This document shows positions 7,169 to 15,125 of a DNA stretch of 17,275 nt, in pieces (position 1 is the first letter of the stretch; every line of letters begins with the position of its first letter). The DNA is taken from the NCBI GenBank assembly GCA_024639035.1, contig JAHEJE010000020.1, positions 1 to 17,275 of the forward strand, given 5' to 3'. This DNA comes from Alphaproteobacteria bacterium (GTDB lineage: Bacteria; Pseudomonadota; Alphaproteobacteria; Rhizobiales; Aestuariivirgaceae). The notes beneath the pieces are model-generated. The model was given only the letters and a program-made list of their open reading frames with translations, was not told the DNA's origin and ran no database searches. The position numbers were made by a program, and so were the translations under genes.

Positions 7169-7924
7169 ATGGAAGTCCGCTCAATTCTCGCCGCAGGTCT
7201 TTTCTGCTTCGGCTTTGGTGTTTTGCCGGTCCATCCGGCCGGCGCAGCGCCCGACCCGTTTCGGGGCCGTGACGATCGTGTCAAGCTGGACACCGTTGCG
7301 CCGCCCTATGCGGCTATCGGCAGGATCAATCTCGGTGGTGGCCGGCAGTTCTGTACCGGCATTCTGATTGCTCCCGACAGGGTGCTGACGGCGGCTCATT
7401 GCTTCACCAACCATCGCACACGGAAGCCTTTCCGGCCGTCGCAAATTCACTTCGTCGCTGGCCAGCGCCGCAATAAGTATCTTGCCCACTCCCAGGCCAA
7501 GTGCGTGCGCTACCTGGCCGGCAGGACCGAACAGGGCGCCGGGAAGGTTGAGAAATTTGCCGACGATGCCGCAATGATCATTCTTCAACGATCGATTGAC
7601 ATCGCGCCGGTGTCGCTGGCCGAGCCCTATTTCGACGACCCGGGCCCGCTGTCTCACCCGGCCTATTCCAAGGCACGGCCGTATCTCCTGTCGGTTCACG
7701 CCAATTGCCGGGCATTGAAAAAGAGCCATGGCACATGGCTGACCGACTGCGACACCAGCTACGGCTCATCTGGCGGACCGATTTTCATAGACACCGAAAG
7801 CGCGCCCAAGCTGGCGGCGATCATGTCTGGGCTGGCCAAGCTCGGTGATGAGGTCTACTCGGTTGCGCTTCCGATCACGCTTTGGGGTCGATTTGCACGC
7901 GACGCGCGCTGCACGGCAGAGTGA
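7169..7924 (+). CDS. Exported trypsin-like serine protease (S1/V8-like fold)
   Basis: The 251-residue product has a Sec-type signal peptide (MEVRS, hydrophobic stretch to about residue 20, likely cleavage near AGA-AP at 26-27), so it should act in the periplasm or outside the cell. The chymotrypsin-fold catalytic triad is visible: His77 in LTAAHC, Asp133 in DDAAMIIL and Ser201 in GSSGGP. The usual Asp of GDSGGP is Ser here. Several cysteines (62, 78, 112, 180, 194, 248) could form disulphides, as expected for an exported protease. It resembles small bacterial trypsin-like and glutamyl-endopeptidase-like proteins; specificity cannot be read. Only 13 nt separate it from the DUF3095 gene, so the pair is probably co-transcribed. 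Confidence 0.85.
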   Translation: MEVRSILAAGLFCFGFGVLPVHPAGAAPDPFRGRDDRVKLDTVAPPYAAIGRINLGGGRQFCTGILIAPDRVLTAAHCFTNHRTRKPFRPSQIHFVAGQRRNKYLAHSQAKCVRYLAGRTEQGAGKVEKFADDAAMIILQRSIDIAPVSLAEPYFDDPGPLSHPAYSKARPYLLSVHANCRALKKSHGTWLTDCDTSYGSSGGPIFIDTESAPKLAAIMSGLAKLGDEVYSVALPITLWGRFARDARCTAE

Positions 7925-7937
7925 TCGGCATGGTCCA

Positions 7938-9116
7938 ATGTCGATGAATTCTGCCGGCTTCTACGAGCACCTGCCAAGCGTTACGCGGTTCACGGCGGTG
8001 GCCGACCTGGCCAACTATCGCGCCATGCCTGACGACTGGTACGTTGCAACCACCGACGTTGCGTCTTCGACGCAGGCGGTGGAACAGGGCCGCTACAAGC
8101 TCGTCAACACCGCCGGCGCCAGCGGCATTTCTGCTGCGGCAAACGCCCTCGGTCATCACTGCGATTTCCCGTTCGTCTTCGGCGGCGACGGCGCCGCATT
8201 TGCTGTTCATCGCTCCGACCGCCAAAGCGCAGCCGATGCACTGGCCGCTGTGCGAACCTGGGCAGGCGAAGAGCTCGATCTCGACCTGCGCGCAGCGATC
8301 GTTCCGGTTAGAGATCTGCGCCGCAAGGGCAAGGATGTCCTGGTTGCCCGCTATAAGCCAAGTGCCGATGTTTCCTATGCCATGTTTGCCGGAGGCGGAG
8401 TCGGCCTGGCCGAACAGCTCATGAAACAGGGAGAAAATGCCATTGCTCCCGCTGCCCCGGGATCGAGGCCGGATCTAACCGGCCTGTCCTGCCGCTGGCA
8501 GCCAATGAAGGCACAGAACGGTCTTATCGTCTCTATCGTTGTGGCGTCCTATCCCGGTCGCGACAATGATCGGGAGTTCATGGACCTCGTCGGCGAAATT
8601 CTGGCGCTGGCCGAAGCCGGCTCAGGCCGCCATAGTCCTGTCCCGCCGCAAGGTCCGCTTCTGACCTGGCCGCCGCGAGGCCTGGCCATCGAGGTGGCCG
8701 CCAAGGCGGTTGGCATGGCGCGAGTGAGGGTGGGCATCGAGGTGCTCGCAGAACAACTCATTGGCTGGGTCTCCGACCGCACCGGGCATTCGTTTGGCCG
8801 GTTCAACGCCGGGCGTTACCGTCGCGAAGTTGCCGCCAACAGTGATTTTCGCAAGTTTGACGATGGGCTGAAGTTGACGCTTGATGTCTCGCAGCCGGAC
8901 CTTGAGAGACTGACCCTGCGGCTCGAGCGGGCAGAAGCGTCCGGGCACTGCATGTTCGGCTTGCACAAGCAGCACAACGCCTTGATGACCTGCATCGTTC
9001 CCTCGGCCGTGACCAGCGATCACATTCACTTCATCGACGGCGCCGAGGGCGGCTACGTTTGCGCGGCGTCCATGCTCAAGGCAAAGCTGGGTCGCCTGGG
9101 CTCTAGCCGAGCCTGA
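7938..9116 (+). CDS. DUF3095 family protein with a class III nucleotide-cyclase-like core
   Basis: The 392-residue product is a DUF3095 protein; FYEHLPSVTRF near the start, FVFGGDGAAF and LHKQHNALMTCIVPS are characteristic of the family, whose function is unknown. It has no signal peptide. The N-terminal half looks like a class III adenylate/guanylate cyclase domain. Asp40 in TTDVASST and Asp84 in FGGDGA sit 44 residues apart, as the two metal-binding Asp residues do in cyclases. LDLRAAIVPV (about 114-123) then parallels the RIGIHTG strand, and SYAMFAGGGVGLAEQL (146-161) parallels the WGDxVNxAxRL element. In that last motif the Asn and Arg needed for catalysis are Gly and Gln. The C-terminal half (about 200-392) matches nothing I know. 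ATG 7938 and ATG 7944 are both possible starts; the frame is open to 7845 inside the protease gene. Confidence 0.85.
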   Translation: MSMNSAGFYEHLPSVTRFTAVADLANYRAMPDDWYVATTDVASSTQAVEQGRYKLVNTAGASGISAAANALGHHCDFPFVFGGDGAAFAVHRSDRQSAADALAAVRTWAGEELDLDLRAAIVPVRDLRRKGKDVLVARYKPSADVSYAMFAGGGVGLAEQLMKQGENAIAPAAPGSRPDLTGLSCRWQPMKAQNGLIVSIVVASYPGRDNDREFMDLVGEILALAEAGSGRHSPVPPQGPLLTWPPRGLAIEVAAKAVGMARVRVGIEVLAEQLIGWVSDRTGHSFGRFNAGRYRREVAANSDFRKFDDGLKLTLDVSQPDLERLTLRLERAEASGHCMFGLHKQHNALMTCIVPSAVTSDHIHFIDGAEGGYVCAASMLKAKLGRLGSSRA

Positions 9117-9948
9117 GCAGGATCACGCCGGCGACAATCAGCGCCACAGCCGCCAAACGCCAGCTGGTCAGCCTTTCGCCCAGGAACAGCACTGAAATCA
9201 GGACCGCGAACAGGATGCTGGTTTCGCGCAGAGCAGCAACGGCGGCGATCGGCGCCCGGGTCATGGCCCAGATCACGATCCAGTAGGCGCCAAGCGAAAG
9301 GGCGCCGGATATCAGCGCCGACCGCCATTGCGCCGCAATGGCGCTGAACACCGCTGGCCCCCGCATGTAGGTGCAGAACAGAGCCATCCACACGCCATCG
9401 ATGGCGAACATCCATACCGCATAGCTCGATGCCGACGGGGCACTGCGCCCGCCAATGCCGTCGGTGAGGGTGTAGGCGGCGATGAACAGCGAGGTGATCA
9501 GCGCGTTGACGATCGCGATGCCGTTCAGACGACCCAGCGTCGCACCGCCGCGCATCGACATCAAGGTTATGCCCAGGCACAGAACCGCAATGCCGACAGT
9601 CATGATGGTGGACAGCTGTTCGCCCAGCAGCACGAACCCGAATACAGCCGTCAGCAGAGGCGCCGACCCGCGGGCCAGCGGATAGACCTGAGCCAGATCG
9701 CCGGCCTCATAGGCCCGGATCAGGAAGATCTTGTAGCCGGTGTGCAGCGCCGCCGAGACGCCGATCCAGAACCAGGTAAAACCCTGCGGTACTTCGAAGA
9801 ACGGCAGGCAGGCGATCGACAGCGCCGCCATCGAAAAACTCATCAGCGAGATCGACATGAACCGATCCAGGCGCTGTTTGATCATCGCATTCCAGGCGGC
9901 GTGCATCAGGCCGGCCGCAATGACGGCAAGGAAAACATCAACTGTCAA
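9103..9948 (-). CDS. DMT superfamily (EamA-type) inner-membrane transporter
   Basis: The 281-residue product has about ten hydrophobic segments arranged as two EamA-type halves, the usual drug/metabolite transporter layout. Typical stretches include GLMHAAWNAMIK in the first helix, QVYPLARGSAPLLTAVFGFVLLGEQL at the end of the first half and RETSILFAVLISVLFLGERL at the end of the second. The substrate is unknown; DMT proteins export amino acids, nucleosides or drugs. There is no ATG at the N-terminus. I chose the TTG at 9948 because GGAG lies 10 nt upstream and it gives a normal-length N-terminus; a TTG at 9972 is the alternative. The 3' end overlaps the DUF3095 gene by 14 nt in convergent orientation. 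Confidence 0.88.
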   Translation of the reverse strand: MTVDVFLAVIAAGLMHAAWNAMIKQRLDRFMSISLMSFSMAALSIACLPFFEVPQGFTWFWIGVSAALHTGYKIFLIRAYEAGDLAQVYPLARGSAPLLTAVFGFVLLGEQLSTIMTVGIAVLCLGITLMSMRGGATLGRLNGIAIVNALITSLFIAAYTLTDGIGGRSAPSASSYAVWMFAIDGVWMALFCTYMRGPAVFSAIAAQWRSALISGALSLGAYWIVIWAMTRAPIAAVAALRETSILFAVLISVLFLGERLTSWRLAAVALIVAGVILLRLG

Positions 9949-9998
9949 CGACGGCGTGCTCCACAAATTCAAGTGGCATCTGAAAGTCGCAAGGATGC

Positions 9999-10029
9999 TT
10001 GACCTTCTTGTAACTGGAAGCCTTATCTG
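9999..10029 (+). promoter_or_regulatory. CueR/MerR-type copper-responsive promoter of copA
   Basis: TTGACC (-35, 9999-10004) and TATCTG (-10, 10024-10029) are 19 bp apart, the overlong spacing that marks MerR-family promoters. The spacer holds the CueR-like dyad: ACCTTC on the left and GGAAG on the right, followed by CCTTATCT. This closely matches typical copA promoters. It lies 34 bp upstream of the copper ATPase start. The regulator gene (cueR) is not in the window. A second small palindrome, ACCTTAAAGGT (10041-10051), follows in the leader. Confidence 0.72.
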
Positions 10030-10062
10030 ACTGGCATAACACCTTAAAGGTCAAAGCCGAAT

Positions 10063-12558
10063 ATGTCCGAACATATGCATAGTGATGCCTGTTGCGCTGC
10101 CGCCGCTGGTGAGGAACACGGCGAATTCACCCGCGATCCGGTCTGCGGCATGCGCGTCGATATCGCCGCGGACCCGTCTTCGCATGTCCATGGCGGCCGC
10201 GCATTCCATTTCTGCAATCCCAACTGCCGTTTAAAATTCATAGCCGATCCGGCCAGCTACATCACTGCGGTCGATCCGGTTTGCGGCATGCAGGTTGATC
10301 GCGCCGCAGCCCGGCACATGTCGAAACACGACGGCGGCAGGGTGTTCTTCTGCTCGGCATCCTGCCAGGCGAAATTCGACCGCGAACCGCAACGTTACGG
10401 CGATGCAATTCCCGCATTCCAACAACACGCCGCCGCTGGCACCCTTTGGATTTGCCCGATGGACCCGGAGGTTGAAGAGGACAAGCCGGGCGATTGCCCA
10501 ATCTGCGGAATGCCGCTCGAGCCGGCGATGCCGCGCCTTGACGATGGACCCAATCCCGAGATTGGTGATTTCAGCCGCCGGGCGTGGATTGGCGCGGCGC
10601 TCACCTTGCCTTTGCTGATCATCGCCATGGGACCGCATGTGGGGGTTTCGTTGCCGCAGTTCCTCACCGGTGTGAGCGGCCAGTGGCTGCAACTGGCGCT
10701 GGCCACACCTGTCACCTTGTGGTGCGGCTTGCCGTTCTTCCGCCGCGCATGGGCCTCGATCGCCACGTCCAACTACAACATGTGGACCTTGATCGGCCTC
10801 GGCACCGGCGCTGCCTTTGCCTATAGCGTGCTGGCGGTGGTCGCCGGCGGAATATTTCCCAGCGAGCTGCGCCAAGCGGACGGCACGCTTGGCGTTTACT
10901 TCGAGAGCGCGGCCGTGATCATCGTTTTGGTGTTGGTTGGGCAAATCCTTGAGGGTCGGGCACGCGAGCGCACCGGTGCGGCGATAAAGGCGTTGTTGGA
11001 GCTTGCTCCCGAGACCGCGCATCGCATCCGGTCTGACGGCGGTGAAGAGGAGGTTGATCTCGAACAGGTGCGCTCCGGCGATCATCTGAGGGTCCGCGCC
11101 AATGAACGTGTCCCGGTCGACGGTATCGTTGTCGAAGGGGCGTCAGCCATCGATGAGAGCATGCTGACCGGTGAACCGATGCCGGTTGCCAAGACCAGTG
11201 GCGACAGCGCCACCGGTGGCACCATGAACGGCACCGGCAGCTTCATCATGCGTGCCGAGAGGGTAGGCGCCGAGACCGTTCTCTCACAGATCGTCTCCAT
11301 GGTTGCGGCCGCCCAGCGCAGTCGCGCGCCCGTGCAGGCGCTGGCCGATCGCTTTGCCGGATGGTTCGTGCCGGCCGTCGTTGCCGTTGCCGTTGTTGCC
11401 TTTGTCCTGTGGCTGCTACTGGGGCCGGAGCCGCAATTGGCCTATGCGCTGGTTGCGCTGGTGAGCGTGTTGATCATTGCCTGCCCGTGTGCGTTGGGTC
11501 TGGCAACGCCGATGTCGATCATGGTCGCCGTCGGTCGTGGAGCGACCGGTGGTATCCTGGTGAAGAATGCCGAGGCATTGGAACGGTTTGCCGAAGCCGA
11601 TGTGCTGGTGGTCGACAAGACCGGCACGCTGACGGCCGGAAAGCCTGAAGTGAGTGACATCGTCGTTGCGCCGGGTTCGCGCCTAAGCGCCGATAGCCTG
11701 CTGTCGGCCGTCGCCGGGCTGGAGCAATCGAGCGAGCACCCGCTTGCCGGCGCCATCATCCGAGAGTGTCGGAAACGGAATTTGAAGCTGAAACCCGTCA
11801 AAGACTTTCAGTCGGTCACCGGCAAGGGCGTTGTCGGGACGATCGCCGGCAAGCGCATCGTGTTCGGCAACGCCGGGCTGATGGCACAGCAAAGTGTCGA
11901 TTTTGCCGGTGCACAAGGCACCGCCGATGAATTGCGGGCCGACGGCAAGACGGTGATGTTTGTCGGTATCAACGAAAGATGGGCCGGCCTGATTGCTGTT
12001 TCCGATCCGGTCAAGCCCGGAGCTGCCGATGCACTCAGGGCGCTTCAGGACGCCGGGCTGAAGATAGTCATGGCAACCGGCGATGAGCGCCGCACCGCAG
12101 AGGCCGTAGCGGCCCGCCTGTCCATCGACGAGGTGCATGCCGGCATCCTTCCGGCCGAAAAGGCCGCCCTGATCGACCGGTTCAAGAGCCAGGGCGCAAC
12201 GGTGGTCATGGCCGGGGATGGTGTCAATGATGCACCGGCACTGGCCACCGCGGATGTCGGTATCGCCATGGCCGATGGATCGAACGTCGCGGTCGAAAGT
12301 GCCGGCCTTACCCTGCTCAAAGGTGATTTGGCCTCGCTGGTCAGGGCGCGCAATCTGGCCGTTGCAACCATGCGCAACATTCGCCAGAATCTCTTCTTTG
12401 CCTTTGTCTACAACACCGTCGGGGTTCCGGTCGCGGCCGGCGTACTGTATCCGGTGTTCGGCCTGCTGCTGTCGCCGATGATTGCGTCTGCCGCCATGAG
12501 CCTGTCATCGGTCTCGGTCATAACGAACGCCTTGAGGTTGCGCCGGATCAGCATTTGA
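10063..12558 (+). CDS. copA: Copper-exporting P1B-type ATPase with two YHS domains
   Basis: The 831-residue product is a copper-translocating P-type ATPase. In place of the usual HMA (GMxCxxC) domain, its N-terminus carries two YHS domains (about 24-67 and 70-113, each opening DPVCGM and ending CNPNC or CSASC). A Cys-rich heavy-metal-binding domain follows (about 129-154, WICPMDPEVEEDKPGDCPICG). The pump core is complete: TGE (369-371), CPC (474-476), phosphorylated Asp518 in DKTGTLT, His559-Pro560 in SEHPL, GDGVNDAP (718-725), YN (783-784) and MSLSS (812-816). CPC with YN and MSxSS indicates Cu(I) export (P1B-1). It sits in the inner membrane and is probably induced by copper through the upstream promoter. 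An exported rhodanese follows 93 bp downstream. Confidence 0.95.
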   Translation: MSEHMHSDACCAAAAGEEHGEFTRDPVCGMRVDIAADPSSHVHGGRAFHFCNPNCRLKFIADPASYITAVDPVCGMQVDRAAARHMSKHDGGRVFFCSASCQAKFDREPQRYGDAIPAFQQHAAAGTLWICPMDPEVEEDKPGDCPICGMPLEPAMPRLDDGPNPEIGDFSRRAWIGAALTLPLLIIAMGPHVGVSLPQFLTGVSGQWLQLALATPVTLWCGLPFFRRAWASIATSNYNMWTLIGLGTGAAFAYSVLAVVAGGIFPSELRQADGTLGVYFESAAVIIVLVLVGQILEGRARERTGAAIKALLELAPETAHRIRSDGGEEEVDLEQVRSGDHLRVRANERVPVDGIVVEGASAIDESMLTGEPMPVAKTSGDSATGGTMNGTGSFIMRAERVGAETVLSQIVSMVAAAQRSRAPVQALADRFAGWFVPAVVAVAVVAFVLWLLLGPEPQLAYALVALVSVLIIACPCALGLATPMSIMVAVGRGATGGILVKNAEALERFAEADVLVVDKTGTLTAGKPEVSDIVVAPGSRLSADSLLSAVAGLEQSSEHPLAGAIIRECRKRNLKLKPVKDFQSVTGKGVVGTIAGKRIVFGNAGLMAQQSVDFAGAQGTADELRADGKTVMFVGINERWAGLIAVSDPVKPGAADALRALQDAGLKIVMATGDERRTAEAVAARLSIDEVHAGILPAEKAALIDRFKSQGATVVMAGDGVNDAPALATADVGIAMADGSNVAVESAGLTLLKGDLASLVRARNLAVATMRNIRQNLFFAFVYNTVGVPVAAGVLYPVFGLLLSPMIASAAMSLSSVSVITNALRLRRISI

Positions 12559-12651
12559 GCCTGCTGCCATCGCGTGTTGTTGATTGGCATGCGGCCAGCG
12601 CGCGCGATAGGGTAAAGCCGTGATCTGGATTGCTTGGGAAGTGTTGTGACG

Positions 12652-13080
12652 ATGATTGCACGGCGTGGTTTTGTCGTTTCTGCAGCGTGCTTCTTGATGG
12701 CCGGATCTGTCTCGGCTGCCCCCCGCAGGATGACGGCCCGCCAGGCCCATGCTGCTGCCGCGCGCGGCGAGCTGTTGTTGCTGGACATTCGCACCCGCAG
12801 CGAATGGAAGCAAACCGGCATCGGAGCGTCGGCCCAGCCGGTGTCGATGCATGAACCGAACTTTCTGGTCCGGCTGCAGCAGTTGACGCATGGCGACAAG
12901 TCAAGGCCGGTGGCGCTGATCTGTGCTGTCGGCGGCCGCTCGAAGTCCATTCAGAATGCACTGGCGCGCATCGGATATTCCGCTGTCATCGATGTGTCAG
13001 AGGGCATGATCGGCGGGGTTCACGGTACCGGTTGGATCAAGTCCGGGTTGCCCGTGCGGCCCTATCCCCCGCAAAAGTGA
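12652..13080 (+). CDS. Exported single-domain rhodanese-like protein
   Basis: The 142-residue product has an N-terminal signal peptide (MIARRGFVVSAACFLMAGSV, cleavage probably after SVSA at about 22) and one rhodanese domain. LLLLDIRTRSEW is the family's early DxRxxxE motif. The active-site loop is CAVGGRS, with catalytic Cys91 and Arg96, so sulphur transfer is plausible. It should act in the periplasm. ATG 12652 was chosen, with GGGAAG about 10 nt upstream; GTG 12646 and TTG 12634 are in-frame alternatives. Its position just after copA suggests a link to periplasmic copper or thiol stress, but that is inference from context only. Confidence 0.82.
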   Translation: MIARRGFVVSAACFLMAGSVSAAPRRMTARQAHAAAARGELLLLDIRTRSEWKQTGIGASAQPVSMHEPNFLVRLQQLTHGDKSRPVALICAVGGRSKSIQNALARIGYSAVIDVSEGMIGGVHGTGWIKSGLPVRPYPPQK

Positions 13081-13088
13081 CACTGGCG

Positions 13089-14372
13089 CTATCTTTCCCT
13101 GACAGGTGTGCAGTAGGTCTCGCGCAGGCGCAGGCAGGCAAGGACCGCCATCGACGACCACGCCACAAGACAGATGAACGCGGTGCGATAGTGGTCCGCG
13201 CCGTAGACCCTGGCCCCGTCAGCCATCGTGCCGTCCCATTGCCAATCGAGCAACAGTCCGATCACCGGTTGCAGTATAGCGCCCGATGCGACGGTCATAG
13301 CGTTGACAATGCCGCTGACCGAGCCGTGGGTCTCCGGGCTGCTGACTTCACGAGCCAGCGCGAAGGTCGTCGCCATGCCGCCACCGGCGATGCCGATGCC
13401 GAGGATGATGATAACGCACAGGTACAACGGCAGACCGGGAATGAACACCACCAGGCACATCAGAAAGACTTCGACGATTGCCGCGATCAAGACAGGAGCT
13501 TTGCGCCGTTCGATGTGATCCGACCACCAGCCACCGAGCGGCGCACCAATGGCCCAGCCGACCAACAGCATTGAAACGTAGAACGCAGCATCCGGCCGCT
13601 CCAGGCCGTAGGCGGTCATCATGTAAGGCACACCCCACAGACCGCCGAAGGCCAGCATCGGCCCGCTCATCGCCGTCGCGACAATGGCAATGAGCCAGAT
13701 TTCCCGCCGGCGTATCGTGTCAACGAAACCTCGCCAGACGCTGCTCCAGGTTTGCACCTGAGCGCTGTCCGCATCGCCTGTGTCGGCAGGCGCATCACGC
13801 ACGAACACAAAGATGGCCAGGGCCAGGCAAGATGCGAATGCGGCACCTGAGAACATTGCATTGCGCCAACCGATCGATTCGATCAGTGCGGCAAGGGGGG
13901 CTTGCGCGCCAACGCCGCTGGACATGCCAGCCAGCATGGTCAATCCGGTAAGCAGGGCGAACCGTTTGGCTGGAAACCACTTGGCGGCGAGAGAAAGCGA
14001 CCCCAGAAACCCGACCGCCGAGCCGATGCCGACCAGCATCCTGCCGGCATAGGCCTGCTCGATTGTACCGGCGCTGCCGAACAGATAGCTGCCAACCGCC
14101 GCCAGTCCGATTGCGGTTGTCAGGATCTTGCGCGGGCCTAGTCGGTCGAGGAGTGCACCGAGCGGGATCTGCAGCGCCACGTACGGGTAGAAGTAGAGCG
14201 CCGAGAGATATCCCATCACCGCCCCGCCGATGGCGAATTCCGCCATCAGGTCGGAGACCATGACGCTTGGCGCCACGCGTTGGAAAAACGCGTACCCGAA
14301 GGCTGCCGCACTGAGCGACCAGATGAGCCACGCCCGGGCGCCGCCCAAAGGGCTCTGGGTATCTTTGGTCAT
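13089..14372 (-). CDS. Major facilitator superfamily (MFS) transporter
   Basis: The 427-residue product has about twelve hydrophobic segments, the standard MFS size and layout. The loop between helices 2 and 3 holds GALLDRLGPRK, a version of MFS motif A, at about 72-82. The product is an inner-membrane secondary transporter; no feature identifies its substrate. The start at 14372 (MTKDTQSPLGG) places a short cytoplasmic tail before the first helix; the frame is open to 14471, but that extension would include the pilus-gene terminator. The gene is convergent with the rhodanese gene, which ends 8 bp away. Confidence 0.88.
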   Translation of the reverse strand: MTKDTQSPLGGARAWLIWSLSAAAFGYAFFQRVAPSVMVSDLMAEFAIGGAVMGYLSALYFYPYVALQIPLGALLDRLGPRKILTTAIGLAAVGSYLFGSAGTIEQAYAGRMLVGIGSAVGFLGSLSLAAKWFPAKRFALLTGLTMLAGMSSGVGAQAPLAALIESIGWRNAMFSGAAFASCLALAIFVFVRDAPADTGDADSAQVQTWSSVWRGFVDTIRRREIWLIAIVATAMSGPMLAFGGLWGVPYMMTAYGLERPDAAFYVSMLLVGWAIGAPLGGWWSDHIERRKAPVLIAAIVEVFLMCLVVFIPGLPLYLCVIIILGIGIAGGGMATTFALAREVSSPETHGSVSGIVNAMTVASGAILQPVIGLLLDWQWDGTMADGARVYGADHYRTAFICLVAWSSMAVLACLRLRETYCTPVRER

Positions 14373-14452
14373 GGGACGGGTGCCGGCCGCGAATGATGAA
14401 ATGGCTGCAGCACCCAGTTTATAACATTGCAGCACCGATGCAACGGTCGCCG

Positions 14453-14485
14453 AAATGAAACGGCCCCGCACGTTGTGCAGGGCCG
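14453..14485 (-). terminator. Rho-independent terminator of the tadE genes
   Basis: On the minus strand, downstream of the second TadE-like gene, a GC-rich hairpin (stem 14461-14471 with 14475-14485, ten pairs, one mismatch, 3-nt loop) is followed by TTTCATTT. It ends the pilus gene transcript before the MFS gene. Confidence 0.75.
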
Positions 14486-14513
14486 CAGCTTCGAATTCTC
14501 AGGGCTGTTTGCC

Positions 14514-15098
14514 TTATGGGCAGTCGGTGCACTCGATCGTGTTCGATTGCCTTGGCCGCAGAATCATCTGGTCTTCAACCTGCATGGCGCCAACTCCGGC
14601 GACCTTGCCGGTGATCGGTTGCCACTGATAGCAAACCCGCGCCAAAACCAGCCCGTTGCCCGATGCCATCAGATCCTGCATGTCGGTGGTCGGGGCAGGT
14701 GCGGCGCCGCAAGAGGTGCCGGTCTGGGCGTACTGCCAGGTCAGTTCGGCATTGCCTGAAGTTGAATCCAAGCCGTAACCGAACAACTCCAGGCTGGAGG
14801 CGCTGGCATCGAACGGATCCATGATCGGCGACGCGGCATTGAAGAAGCCGTCTAGGTCTGCCTGCGTCACGCTGCCCGGTGCCTGGGTGACCAGGTCGGC
14901 AATCGTGCTGGAAGTCAGTGTCACCTTCCTGTTTGCCGACAACAGGTTGGTGATGTCGACCAGGCCGAAATAGAGGATCAGCATGACCGGGAAAATGAAG
15001 GCCATCTCGATGGCCGCGATCCCGCTGTCGTTGCGCGAAAAGCGCGCGAACCGCTTGGCGATCTGACAGAACGGGCGAGGATTCTTATGATTGCGCAT
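14514..15098 (-). CDS. TadE-like minor pseudopilin (second copy)
   Basis: The 194-residue product has a short positively charged N-terminus, then the prepilin-like site DSG-IAAIE (probable cleavage after Gly26, Glu31 five residues into the mature part) and one hydrophobic segment (about 27-48, ending FGLVDI). The remaining 150 residues form a periplasmic domain with several cysteines (131, 157, 190, 193). This is the TadE/TadF layout of Tad pilus minor pseudopilins, which are processed by a TadV/CpaA-type peptidase. Sequence identity to any one member cannot be judged. The ATG has GGAG 8 nt upstream and lies 27 nt after the first tadE-like gene, so both share a transcript. Confidence 0.82.
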   Translation of the reverse strand: MRNHKNPRPFCQIAKRFARFSRNDSGIAAIEMAFIFPVMLILYFGLVDITNLLSANRKVTLTSSTIADLVTQAPGSVTQADLDGFFNAASPIMDPFDASASSLELFGYGLDSTSGNAELTWQYAQTGTSCGAAPAPTTDMQDLMASGNGLVLARVCYQWQPITGKVAGVGAMQVEDQMILRPRQSNTIECTDCP

Positions 15099-15125
15099 GA
15101 CGCCGTCTCCGTTGAAATTTGCTGA

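Noticed and set aside
10231..11085. 284-residue minus-strand open frame inside copA
   Set aside because: It is antisense to conserved copA domains; the composition is typical of a GC-rich shadow frame.
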